This document shows, piece by piece, positions 20,414 to 31,523 of a DNA stretch of 34,956 nucleotides. Within the stretch, counting starts at the first letter, position 1. Every line of letters begins with the position of its first letter. Both the position numbers and the translations under genes were made by a program. Source of the stretch: Folioceros fuciformis. Its lineage: Eukaryota > Anthocerotophyta > Anthocerotopsida > Anthocerotales. Under the pieces are notes generated by a model that saw nothing but the letters and a program-made list of their open reading frames with translations, was not told the origin of the DNA and ran no database searches. Where the stretch lies: contig JBNGIO010003097.1 in NCBI GenBank assembly GCA_049999805.1, positions 1 to 34,956 on the forward strand, given 5' to 3'.

Positions 20414-20845
20414 CTTTGCCCACCCGGCCTTCAGCAGGCTGGTTTCTCAAACTTCCTGTCGCTCTTTTTCAGGCTAATAAAATCCGAATTCGGACATTGC
20501 TTTACTTTTGAGAGCCGGATTCTTTCCGACGAGGCCTGAGAGACAGTTGTGCCAAACGAACGGCAAGAAATGTTTTTCCACAACACTCTGTGACGCATCC
20601 ACAACACTAGGTGACGCATCCACTAAGAGGCCAACGGAATTCATCTTCAACGTACGTGTTCGTAGTTTTGGACGAGGAATTCACACACCGCTTCGAGAGA
20701 AAGAGATTAGTCTTGAGTGTGCTAGGACCCTAGCATGTCAGCCGCCGAGCAAAATTGTTCTCATCGTGATCAAACAGGATACCTTGTACATAGCTCCTGA
20801 TCTAACACCCAGCTACCTGATCTACCGCACAGAGCTACCTGAGAT
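20414..20845. other. short interval between CTF18 5' end and RPL4 3' end
   Basis: It must hold both the CTF18 promoter and the 3' UTR of the downstream-facing RPL4 copy. A near-perfect repeat (acaacactctgtgacgcatc / acaacactaggtgacgcatc) is at about 20581-20620. Nothing else is recognised. Confidence 0.5.
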
Positions 20846-22248
20846 TCATTGCGAAACACCGAGCCACTTCCCGAAGTTCTCAAACTCTGTGTAATCACTA
20901 TCTGAGACCATGGTCTTGTACCAGGCTTCACCCGCCTTCTTCACGTCCTCTGGGGCAGCTCCCTCGACCTGCCAAACACAAACACAATCACACACAACAA
21001 AGCAGACATGGTCACGCACACAGACGAACACAATGGGAGTTGGTTAAGTAACACCGCTGGGTACGACAAGATGCGGTTGGTTAAGTAACACAGTTGGTTA
21101 AGACAAGATACAAGCAGAGGGGGGAGAAGAAAAGCTCTCACCTGGTTAGGCTGCTTCCTCTTGCTGTCCAGCTTCTGTGCCCTAGCCTTGGTCTGCTGGG
21201 CCTGGGCCAAAAGCTCCATCCTCCTAACAGTCTTGGCGTACGGGTTGAGCTTCAGGAGGGCTCCCAGATTCTTGAGCGGGTTCTTTTTCAGGGCTCTCGT
21301 CTTCACCTCCGTCTTCATGGGCCGGACCACGGACTGGATCTCATCAGAGTTGATGAGCCGAGCTAGGTCAGAGTTAGCCATGAGGGGGCGAGGTAGGGTG
21401 TAGTTCTTCTTCACAGCCGACTTCCTGTCTACCGTCCCAAAGATGGAGTCCAGCTTCTCGAAAGCAGACTTCGTCCAAACCACAAACCGGCCAAGATGGC
21501 CACCAGGAGCCAGCTGCAGCAGGTTGAGCCGGTCCACAGACACGATCTCCACACCAGGGATGTTCCTAAACGCCTTGACCAGCTTCGCGCCCTCGGTGCC
21601 GTACACGATCAGCGGGCCCCTGCGGGACACATATCTCCTGTTCCTCATCTTCCCCTTCCCAGCCCGGATGTTGCGGGTGGCCTTAACTTTTTCCACATCA
21701 TCGTACGCTCCCACCTTCTTCAGCAGATTCACAGCCGCCGAGGTCTTCTCGATGCCCTCCACGGCATCGCTGAGCACGAGCGGCACCTCCGGCACCTTCT
21801 CGATGCGATGGCCCCGAGCTAGCACTAATGCTGGAACTGCGGACGCAGCCAGGGCAGACACAACCGCGTACCTCTTTTGATTGATGTTCACCTTGCGGTG
21901 CCAGCGCCTCCAAACCTTGGTGGGAGCAAACATGTGCCCTCCTCGGCACATGTTGCCGAAGGCTCCCTGCCCGGCTCTGTGAGTTCCACCTCCCTGAACA
22001 CGAGGAATTCTGGACACAGCCCTGCCTGTCCCCCATGACTCCGCCGACGTCTGATGCCCCGCCTTGCTACTCACAGCGTAAGGCTGCCTCTTGTTCTTCG
22101 CCAAATTGGTGTGCACAAACTGCACGATGTCAGACCTGATCGGCGCCTTGAACACCTCCGGCAGCGGCGTCTGGTTGCCTCGCCCGTCTGCTGCGCCAAC
22201 ATCGGATTCCGCCAACTGGACTGTAACTAGCGGGCGGGCAGCCGCCAT
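20846..22248 (-). CDS. RPL4: 60S ribosomal protein L4 (uL4), copy 1
   Basis: Exons 22248-21142 and 20968-20846 join in phase 0 after KRKQPNQ (donor CAG|GTGAGA, acceptor GGCAG|GTCGAG). They give 409 residues, the usual plant length. uL4 is a large-subunit protein whose internal loop lines the exit tunnel. The conserved segment [20 protein letters not shown] and [25 protein letters not shown] and the C-terminal [15 protein letters not shown] are intact. The start ATG lies in a good context (aaaaccATGG). The protein is nearly the same as the copy at 31524, which has the same intron position. Visible differences include RVQGGG for RVPGGG and GGHMFAP for GGRMFAP in otherwise very conserved stretches, so this copy may be under weaker constraint. 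Confidence 0.97.
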
Positions 22249-23087
22249 GGTTTTCGCTGGCACACAGCACAACTCTTCCGGAGTTTAGTTTATGCCCACT
22301 GTTTATCTCTCCTTATGTAAAGATACCTCCGCTCCTGGAAGACCTACACTACGCAGCTAGAATTCCTTTCCAAACTTTTTAGCACTATTTTCATGTTTTC
22401 CAACACGGTAGCTGTTTCTGTTTTGTTTTAAGGCCTCATCGATTTACATCATCGATTGGGCTGGAATTCTTTCCTTTTCTGTTCCAATGCTTTGCTTTGC
22501 TTTTCAGTAAGCTTATCACAAAAACGACGTGACTGAAAATCCATCGACAATGGACAATTTGGGAGGACACACCATCAGACTGGAGAGCCATGTGGCCTGA
22601 CAACAGAGAGGGAAGTCCGTTTGGTAACAGAGGCCCCGATGTGCCGACGACAGGGATGCACATCTCTATATGATGTGGAGGGTGATTTGTTCTGATAGCA
22701 TGGAGACACAATCAGCCTGACAAGAGAGAGGAACAACTGGCTCACAACTGGAGGGCTTCGCTTGGCTCTTTGCATACAGTATCTATGTCGTCCAGGGCAT
22801 GCACCTGACGGAATGTTGTCGGAAGTCTGTCTTTATGGGAAGGATGAGCCAGCACCATGGGATTCCGGAGCTTCGGGTCAGGTTTCGTGCCAGTTCGTCG
22901 GGGAAGAGGAGTACACATGGCTGGCTGGCGGTGAGGAAGTACGTATGGCCTGGAAGGAGCCAGCATGAGCATGGAGTATGAGGCGTGACCTACTTACTGC
23001 TTGGTTCTCGTCCGGAGGTGGTGACGGGTTGCACGGCTGGATGATGAGGCTCTTGGTGCCGCTGATGCTTGGCGGCAGGGCGGACGT
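22249..23087. other. upstream region of RPL4 copy 1, no gene seen
   Basis: It should contain the promoter of the minus-strand RPL4, near 22249-22500. No plant telo-box is visible there, unlike upstream of copy 2. Only short chance reading frames occur, and no RNA gene is recognised. Confidence 0.5.
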
Positions 23088-23714
23088 GTGTTGCCGATGG
23101 ATGATCTGCAGTGCCTGCTGCAGCGGTGCATGAAAGGTAGCTTGGAGTTGGAAGGAGGAGGGTGCATCCGTTGTTTGCTGAGAGGGGTCCGATTCCTAGG
23201 GTTGGTGGGGCAAGAAGCTGATTCGCCTGTTCGAGGTGTTTGGGACTTTGCAAGAAGAGAACGAGGCGTTTCGGAGAATTTTTGAGCCTGATTCGCATGC
23301 CTCGCAAGCTATTATTCTGTCAAATTGCAGACATAGGGCGGGGAAGGGAAGTAGATTATCACGTTGTTCCAGGAAATGCAGCTTTCTAGGGTTCAGGCGG
23401 ACAGCCCTGTGTATGTTGACGTGCTCAAAGGTCGTGCTAGCATCCGTTCCTTCGCAGATGGCAATCGGCGCCTTCTGGATTGCAGAAGCTGGTTTCGGGG
23501 ATCATATTCCGGTTGGAAATATTCTTGTGTGGACATGTATGTATGTCGAACGTGGTAGTGTGGAGGAAGCCCACAGATTCTTCGATGAATTCCCCGAGAG
23601 ACGTGGTGTCCTGGAGCGCGGTGCGGGAAGGAATGGCTAGCCGTGGGCGAGGGGTGGAAGCTCTTTCGTTTTTCCTGGAGGATGAAACTGGATTTGCTGG
23701 GGCAGGATTTGTGA
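23088..23714 (+). pseudogene. pentatricopeptide repeat (PPR, PLS-type) pseudogene fragment
   Basis: PPR-like segments follow each other in shifting frames: LLQRCMKGSLELEGG; then KLIRLFEVFGTLQEENEAF and EPDSHASQAIILSNCRH; then FQEMQLSRVQADSPVYVDVL and ASIRSFADG; then EAGFGDHIPVGNILV and VERGSVEEAHRFFDEFPER; then RDVVSWSAVREGM and GRGVEALSFF. At least four frame changes are needed. In order they form about three to four repeats of a PLS-type PPR protein, a family that edits or processes organelle RNA. The remnant has no intact start and ends at a stop at 23712-23714. It lies just past the 3' end of TSK, on the opposite strand. Confidence 0.85.
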
Positions 23715-23847
23715 AGTGCCCTCACTCAGAGATATTACTATCGCGAATCGGGAACCCGTTGTGTATACAACACACATACACATCATGGTACAGCATGTTG
23801 GCTTTCCCATGAGACACTGGTGTACAGGAGAAAGAAATCGCGGGTTT

Positions 23848-26800
23848 TCACATACAGCAGGTCTTCTCTGCGCAACAAGGTCTGCGCTGCGATGACAAGT
23901 GCACCAACCGAGCATCGACCCAATGCTTTTCAGGATGCTGTGTCTGCCGGGAGCAGCTCCAGGCATCGAACAGGGTTTCGACCTGCGTCGGAGACATTCC
24001 ATCCGTGGTCAGTTCCAGCATCTGCAGGACTCGGGCTTCCTTGATTGCGTTCACTATTTCGTTGTCGGAAAGTTTGTTTTTCGGCTGCTCCGACGTTCTC
24101 GGGCGCCGCCTCCTGCTCTGAGATGCAAGGAAAGGTGTCAACGCCTCCGGCTCACCGTCATCTTCGCTGTCAGCGATGTCAACCGTTTTGGGCAACATCT
24201 CCTCCCTAACCACCTCCTGGCTGTCCGATACAGACTTGAAAACTTGGTCCTTTAGTTCTCCCGACTTCTTGCTCACTTGCTTGAACGAAATTTCATTATC
24301 GGCGAAGTGCAACTCCAAAAGTGTCGAGCTGTCTGCTCACAATGATCCGAGTAAGTAAAAGATGCTTAGAGGACGGGTTCAGAACGCAAGATGTGGGTAC
24401 GTAATATTGTGACCCAACCTTTCAAGGACTGCAGGAGCCGAAGACCTCCCTCAAAAATGATACCGCAACCTCCTAGATGCAGCACCCTCAGACGGCATCC
24501 TGATCTTTTCAGTCCCTCTGCTATTTTATCTGCGGCCTGTGCATCGAGCAGTGAACTGCCTAATTAGCTGAACTGGAGCTCAAAAAATATCGACCACGAT
24601 CGAACTAAATTGAACCCACATTGACAAATTCTTGTAGCAGTGAAGAACAGACCTCAACGTCAAGGAGATTCCCACTAAGATCAAGGAATGAAAGACCCTG
24701 GATGTGCATGACCTGCTTGCACAGTGTTACTGCACTTGTACCAAAGAATCCACAAGAGGACAGGTTGAGCTTCACAAGCCTGCATGGGTATTCCTGCAAG
24801 AAGTCGCTGAACACATCCGCACCACCCTGCAAAAACATGACAGTCAACTCTGAGGCTCGAGTCTCTCTGAAAAATCATTTCCTTACAGTTCAGGCCTTCA
24901 ATAATGATGGTAATGCGCAGGTGAGGATGGTACATTTCGAATATCGGTTTTCGCAAGCGTTAAGGACGAGATACTCTTAGAATTACTCAGAAACGTTGTC
25001 AGGCTCTTCACTCCTGTTTCGTCCAGCGGAACTTCCCTCAGATCCAGCTCGGCAAAACTGGAAGAAGTGTCAGCAGTTAACCTCAAGATGCACGGTCAAC
25101 CAAGCACCAAAGCTGATCGCAAACTGCACCTACCTTTTCAAAGCCGCAAGTTTGTTGAGGAGATAGGCAATGGCCAAGCCGGAAATTGGATTTCTTCCTT
25201 TAAGTTCATTGAAGTGTGAGTTAAGCACAAGCTGTCAGAGAATATCTGACTGCATGAAGTTAGCCAACCTTCGAACAAAATGCAGTGACCATACCAATAG
25301 CGAGCTTTGCAAGTCGGCTTTCAGTTGGCAAAGCTGACGTGATCCGGTCCACGGTTATAGTGTCTATGCCGCATCCCTGTAACTCAAGTGATGCCAGAGC
25401 TGCCATGTGAAGAGGCTGTTAAGGTTCGTGCATGATCAAAAGAAATGGTGCACAAGAACTTGGACAAACACGGCTAAGTGCGGCAGTACCTGGGCACTTT
25501 TCAAGAAGTTTAGCCAGACTCCTACCCACATGCTTTGTTAGTTTGTTCCCAGAGAGATTAAGCACCTCCAATCGTGAAACAGTAATAGGGCAATCGCAAA
25601 TCTGCAAAAGTCGCAAAAGTTTGAAAACTTCCTGCAAATCGGAAGAGGGCAAAGCGAAGGACGGTCCATGTGATCACCTTCGTGAGGCATGCTGCTCCAA
25701 GGAGATTGTTGTGCAAATCAATGGTGAGGCCAAGATCCTTATGGCCAGTCTGTGAGATTAGCATTTGAATATTTTTCATCGTCTCATTTCCTGACACATG
25801 CACATTGTCTCCTTATGCCTCAATACAAACTCAAGCTAGAAGCAGAAATGCGAACAAGCAAAGAATATCGAATTAAAAAGACTAACCTAGTTTGTTATGA
25901 GACATATCCAGAACAGACACAGGTGCTCGTGTTTCCAATGCTGCAAGTAGTGGTTGTGCCGATGCATCATCCATGTTACAACCAGACACAACGAGCTCAC
26001 CTTCAGATTCCTGCAAGACCTGAAAGTTAGCGTACTGACGAAAAACCAGTGATTGCAGAGATCTCATGCAACAGTACAACTGAAATGGTGGCGATGCTCA
26101 CCACGAGCTTGCTTAGTCTTTCCATGACTCCTTCATTGGGCGGACAATTTAGTCTGTGACACTGCTCAATGTATTGATCAGAGAGAGACAATTTGGTTGA
26201 ACCTGTAATAATGAACAATGTTAGTGAAAATAAAATTCCGTAACCATGCAGTGCAGTGCAATTAGGATGATGTCGATGTGAACTTACCACTGTCTACAGC
26301 TTGGATTCTGTCTCCTTTCTGCAAAAGCACGAATACGCGTTCGAGAAATTGAACTTGCTCAGCAACAGAAATATTGCACAGCAACGCAGCCTTGTTTCCT
26401 GTAAAAAGATGTCTATAGGTTATGCTCTAGCTTGTGAGCCGTGCAAACGTCAAAGGCGATATAAGCTGCAGGAACAAGCACATGCCTACCGGATGGAATG
26501 CTACAATGACATGAAACCCGTTGGATCTCTTGCTCCAACCAGCGTAGAGTCTTCGGCCATACGCTGTCCTGCTCGGCAACTCGCTTCATAACCACATTGA
26601 TGTCATCGCCAATGATTCCAACTTGGAGGGTGGCCGACCCCTTGATATGGATACAGAAAAGTCACCCTTTCAGACTGTGTCCACTTGAGTTCAGCAAAGG
26701 GTGCCAGCATAGGCACGCTTCAAGCAGACAATTGAAGGCAACAAAAATACCTCGACGTGCTCTGTTGCATTTGGATGATGGCTGGGAGTCACCTCTGTGC

Positions 26801-29800
26801 TTGCCTTGTGATGAAAGGGATGCAAACCCTCCACCACTGCTGGCGTGGATTTATGCACCGGAGATGCATATGGCTGGTCTTTGTGTGCACTACCAACTGC
26901 AGGAAGCTCTCGACACATACCAAAGACCTCCGAGCAAGCTGCATCAGAGTGAAGATTTTTGTCCAGTGCTGAAGTGGGTGATGGAGGAGGTGCTAACACA
27001 TCGCTCATATTCTGCATGCGCTCAAGTTCAGCATCAAGGCATTTGCTGACAGCATCAATTGGTAGGGAGACCGGCCGAATAGTACAAGGAGCTCCATGTT
27101 CAAACAGCTCTCCATCTGGCATGGTTGTTGGGGTCAGGCCAGGATCTCCAGCTATCAAGTCTGCAGGGGACGTCAGTGTCACAGTAGTATAACCCCTGAC
27201 CATTCTGTTGCTGGGACTATTCTCAGAGACCTCTGGAAGTTCATCATGAACAGCCTGGTCCCTCACTATGCTCGCAAATTTGCAAATCCTTCTAAGCTTG
27301 GGTCTGGCTTGGACCTGGTTTTCTGACCTGATCCTCTTGGAAGAAATTGTTCGGGGGGGATCCTGTACAGCTTGATCATCTTCGCTGTCAGAGACATGCA
27401 TCAGTTCCCTACTTGTATTGTCTGATACTGATGCAAGTGCTTTCGTAGAGAGCAATCTTCTCGGTTGTCTTCTCGTTTTTCCGTTCATTGACACCTGATA
27501 AACCTGAGCTGGAGTTTGTCCTCCAGACTTATCGCAGCAATCATCATCACTCAGATCCTTCAAGAGTTGTGCTCTACATCTGGATGGTCTTCTTTCCACC
27601 GGAGGCGATTCTGCAGGATCTTCAGGAAGAGCTGGACTAGCTGGTGGGGTTTCACGGGCCTGAGAGCGCGAGGGAGAATCCTCCTCACAGTCTGTTTCAG
27701 GACATTCTTCTGAGTCTTTGAGTAGAGAAGAGCCTCTGAGTGACTGCTTCAGCTGCTGCAAGGTGGAAGCCACTCTCCTGCGCGTACGAAGGGCCAGGGA
27801 AATTCAATTAGGCGTTTTATGCTGATCAACCAGACAAGCGACACAAATCAGCGAAGTCATCCCATTTGCAAGGTAAGACAGGCAACAAGAACCTGGCGTC
27901 TTCGAATCGTTCTAGGCGCAGAAGATAAGATGAGTGCATGTTCTCTAGAGCCTGAACTTGTAACTTCTTGTACTTCGACTCTCCCTGTGACCTTGCCTTC
28001 CTGCACAGCCCAACATGCTAGTTGAAATACCTGAAGACGATAGCACGACCCACCCACTCTGAAGACCAACCGCTTACTCATAGGCTGCTACATATTGTTG
28101 AAGTGCCGGCTCCCATTCTCCACAGTTATCCAGAGCATTTCCATAGTTCAGAAGGGCCACTGATTGCCCCTGTCAGTGTCAAGATGCACGCGTGATGCTG
28201 CATGTAGATGCGAAGACACCACAGCATCCGAAGCAAACCTTTGGCATTGTTGAACATCATAGAAACGACGCAGGGGGGCCAAGGTTTGACAGACAAGCAG
28301 TATTCTCAACACCGACCTCTATGTGACCAAGCCGTTTGCAGATCTCCAGACTTTTCAACTGCCATTTCTTAGCTTTATCAAACTGACGCAGATTTTGGTA
28401 AGATTCGCCCATTGTCGCCATTGCATCACCAACCTTCTCGGTGTCTCCCAAGCCCTCACAGACCTTCTTTAACCTCTTGGCTAGAAGCAGGTGCTGCACA
28501 GAGCTCACCAAGCCCACCATACAGTTAGGCTACCAGCTCAGAAGGAAAAAGTAGATTGCTGACTAAAATCATGACAATGGCAAACCATCGCTCAGAGTAT
28601 ACTTTATCCCAGGCTTGAAGTATGCTGCCTCCAGATAGTTCAATAAGCTCTTGTAGGACTGCATGCTCCTGATTCAAGTACTTTCGCATTTCAGGGTTGC
28701 CTTCGGCTTCACGAGCCATACGATGCAGCTGTTTCTGCTTCTGCATTTTACTGTCAAAACCCGCGAGTTCTTTCTGCTTTCTTTTCACTATCGAGATGTT
28801 GCTCTTGATCTGTTTCTTCAGATCACCTTCATCTTCCAGCTTCATCGCAATCCTCAGGGCATTCTTGTAGCACTGCAGAGCTCCTTCGAAGTCGAGCTTC
28901 TTATTATAAATCTCGCCCAGATTGATATAACCCTTGGCTGCCCCCTGCTTATGCTCAATATTCCCACAGATCTCAACATCCTTCTGCGTATGCGACAAGG
29001 CTCGCTTCCAGTCCCTGTACACGATGTATATCCGGCCAAGGTTGTGATGGACCCTGGAAAGCGCAGGTTCTTTTTCCGACACCTCCTCATCCTGACATAT
29101 CTTCAAGGCTTGTTCGAACAGCAGCAAAGCACCGTTAGTGTCATCTTGCTCCTCCTTCCACAGACCCAAATTGTTGTACGCGTCAACCAGCTCCACAACA
29201 AAAGATCGAGTATCGCCCTGAGGCGGGTTGGTCCTCAAACGCTGGGCAATACTCAGAGCAGCCTCCAGGTGCTTCTTAGTCTCCTCATACAAAAAGATGT
29301 CATCCAGCTCAGGAGGCTTCGTTTCCATGGAAAACAGTTCCATGTACAACCTTCCAAGCTGGGTGGAAGCCCGTTGCTGCTCGACCAAATCCGAGTCTTT
29401 GGTGGCAACTTCAAGGTGCTTTCTCTAAAACCAAAAGCAGCCAACCACAGGCAACTCAGTGAAATCTACTGGAATTCACGACCCAGCAACCAGACGGCAC
29501 TAAATTGCACCAAACTGCAGGTATACCATGAATTTCAGCGCCTCTTCATGCTGGCCCAGCAGGAGAAAAATCTCTCCAAGCATCTGGCAGGTGGTCATGA
29601 GACTGCGTCGTGACGCCAAATCCTGCGCCAGACGCTTAGAGATATCATAGTCTTTCCGAAACCACTGCAGCGCTTCCACATAGTCTCCACGCTCCTTGAG
29701 AAAATGGCCAATTTGATTAGCCCAGCGCGCTTGCTCCAGCACGTCTCCCGTGGCCTCAGCTTCTCGAAATGACTTCCTCAGAATCTCCAGCGACCTGGCC

Positions 29801-29802
29801 AT
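23848..29802 (-). CDS. TSK: TONSOKU (TSK/BRU1/MGO3), plant TONSL (18 exons)
   Basis: Modelled exons, 5' to 3' on the minus strand: 29802-29527, 29424-28603, 28493-28317, 28169-28078, 28000-27893, 27777-26751, 26640-26490, 26398-26288, 26202-26102, 26019-25887, 25790-25678, 25601-25490, 25399-25295, 25197-25134, 25057-24934, 24826-24616, 24559-24419, 24332-23848. They sum to 4353 bp (1450 aa). The N-terminal TPR array (residues 1 to about 490) starts ARWANQIGHFLKERGDYVEA. An acidic, Ser-rich linker follows (about 492-834, with VSDSEDD and LSDDDC). Leucine-rich repeats come next (about 960-1290; LEVLNLSGNKL, LVKLNLSSCGF), then a Cys-rich tail. In Arabidopsis the TPR part reads histone H3.1 on new chromatin and TSK aids repair of broken forks. 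Animal-type ankyrin repeats are absent, as in plant TSK. The exon 7 acceptor and exon 16 donor are the least certain limits. Confidence 0.92.
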
Positions 29803-29941
29803 GGCGCACTCTGTTCCGTCGCGCCCCTGCCAGTGGAATGTAGGACCACTCCCGCACCTGGAGACGATCCGACCTTGAATCCACTGACCTCAAGCCCTGC
29901 TTGCTCTTCTCAGTCGAATTCCACGCGGGGTTCATTCAAAC

Positions 29942-29950
29942 ATTCCCGCC
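29942..29950 (+). promoter_or_regulatory. E2F-like site upstream of TSK
   Basis: The sequence aTTCCCGCC lies 140 bases upstream of the TSK start codon and shares the TTCCCGC core seen before CTF18. It matches seven of eight bases of the E2F core. TSK is a cell-cycle gene in Arabidopsis, so E2F control is plausible but unproved here. Confidence 0.35.
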
Positions 29951-30533
29951 TTTTTTTTTTGAGGGACAGAATTATGTACACCTCACATAAACTACATATG
30001 TATGTACTCCTCCTTTGTATGCATACAGCGAAAAATTCAGGCGACGATCACTCAGTGTCCTGTAAAGCGATTCGCGAGCCATATTCCGGTCACTCGGGTC
30101 TACAGAAGAGGAATGCCGTCTTCATGCTTGAAGACGACGTGAATAACATGATTCCCGGCGCTGCAGAAACAGTCTATACTCCTCAGCTACTGCGACAAGG
30201 ATGGCCTGTATGGGAAAGGGCCGCAAGGTGAGCTCCCGTTTCCACGGCAAAAGTTAGACACAAATCTCAAAGGTCTACTTGTCGTGTCCAGTCTACAAAG
30301 GTGCGTATCTGAGGTCCTCAACAACAGTAGACCAGAAGTTCCAAAGTCGGAGCATGCCACTGGTAGATTCGTGACCGCTGTCCTAGAGCACTAGATGATG
30401 AGGCAATAGCTCCTTAGAAGTGACTCAACTCGCTGTAAGATAACAGCTTTCCTCGAAGAAAAAATGTGGAAACGTGACGCAACGTTGAGCACGTTGCGAG
30501 TCAGAGAATGGGTGACAGTGGTTTACGTAGCTT
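29951..30533. other. interval between TSK 5' end and the next gene, no gene seen
   Basis: It begins with a T run (about 29951-29960) and contains only unsupported short frames. It should include the distal TSK promoter and the 3' UTR of the minus-strand gene ending at 30534. Confidence 0.5.
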
Positions 30534-31362
30534 CTATACAAGTTTTGCATCGGATAGGGATCCTAGATCCTTGAGAATGTGCTTCCGTGCACTGGCGAAA
30601 GGAGTGGAGAGCACAAAGCTATTCTTGAGCTCTGCCTCAAGCTCCGACAGCAGTCTGTGTCCAATCTGGTTGCACTTCTCTGCTTGTTCCACCTTCAAAC
30701 AAGCATGCACCAGGTGATTAACTGATGGAAACTCGTTGCTTGCTGTCAAAAAGATGTCCTGAAATGCAAATAGAGGCCAACCTGTGTCACTAACTTCTGA
30801 TAAATCTCCGGCACGATATCCACGGCATTCACGGAAGTGTCGGGAGACTTGGCTGCCACCCGCGGCGGCAATGCAATTTCAAAGCTCTCGTTTATAAAGG
30901 TGTCCCACTGCTGGAGTTCAGAAATGAGCCTGCGCTGCCGATCTGACCAGATGATGGTACAGGAGAGGGCGAAGCAGAATGTCCTCGAAGCATTCACCAC
31001 TTGAACGAAAAACATTGCCATCAACGAACATTACTGAGGTGCAATGCTAACCTTGCCTTCTTGGCCAGAAGCATTTTGTTCTTCCTCAGCTGCGCCGATT
31101 CCGAGGCCACATTCAGCATGTCGGGAGTGATGATACTCTCCTCCCTTTGCCAGCCAGATCCAGAGGCGTCTGCTGCGATGCTACTCTTTTGTCGCCTGTA
31201 GATGAAGCCATCGTCGTTCACAACTTCCCAGTCTGGAAAACCCGATGTTAGCGTCACAACGCTTCTTTCAGAAGCAGGGCAAGAGGAGAGGAGGGATCCA
31301 GCCGTAAGCTGCCCACACGGAAGCGGCTGCCAAGCCATACCTTCTGGGACGAAGGACGCCAT
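30534..31362 (-). CDS. small plant protein of unknown function (3 exons)
   Basis: Preferred model: 31362-31052, 30929-30782, 30758-30534 (684 bp, 227 aa). Seen: an N-terminal WEVVNDDGFIYRR motif; a Lys/Arg-rich helical stretch RKNKMLLAKKARLISELQQW, which this splice choice creates without a gap; and a C-terminal helical region (LVHACLKVEQAEKCNQIG, LLSELEAELKN). The layout resembles a plant family I recall under the label cyclin-D1-binding protein, but I am not sure of that name and assign no function. The last intron is only 23 bases by these signals (30759-30781), so the exon 2/3 junction needs cDNA. A retained reading there shifts frame. An alternative first acceptor at 30983 would add about 18 residues. 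It is divergent from RPL4 copy 2. Confidence 0.6.
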
Positions 31363-31523
31363 CCTCGAAATGAGCAGGAGTTAGACCTAACCAGGGGTCG
31401 ACGGAAAGTAAAGCGTGCCCTAACCATACCCTAACCCGGTCGTCCCTCCTTTTTTTTCAGTCCCCCCAGCATTCAGTCCCTCTTTCCGCAGGGTCTCCCT
31501 TCATCTCAGCGGAAACCCTAGCG
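31363..31523. promoter_or_regulatory. 161-bp bidirectional promoter with telo-box
   Basis: This is the whole space between two divergent start codons. It holds AAACCCTA (31513-31520), a telo-box three bases before the RPL4 ATG, and a cluster of ccctaacc motifs (about 31418-31436). A pyrimidine-rich tract (ctcctttttttt, about 31447-31458) is also present. Telo-boxes are typical of plant ribosomal protein promoters. Confidence 0.65.

Noticed and set aside
21443-21880. 145-codon plus-strand frame over RPL4 copy 1
   Set aside because: Shadow of the strongly conserved RPL4 coding strand; no family similarity of its own.
25602-25630. Ten extra residues (EVFKLLRLLQ) at the start of TSK exon 12
   Set aside because: The acceptor at 25632 keeps the frame, but aligning LRR spacing with plant TSK favours the acceptor just before ICDCP at 25601.
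28663-29613. 316-codon frame on the plus strand
   Set aside because: It is the exact antisense shadow of TSK exon 2 and its neighbours, where the TPR protein is clear. Its own translation has no recognisable domain.
31000-31034. 35-bp intron (GTAATG to TTCAAG) in the small minus-strand gene
   Set aside because: Too short compared with the other modelled introns. The 122-bp alternative gives a continuous charged helix.
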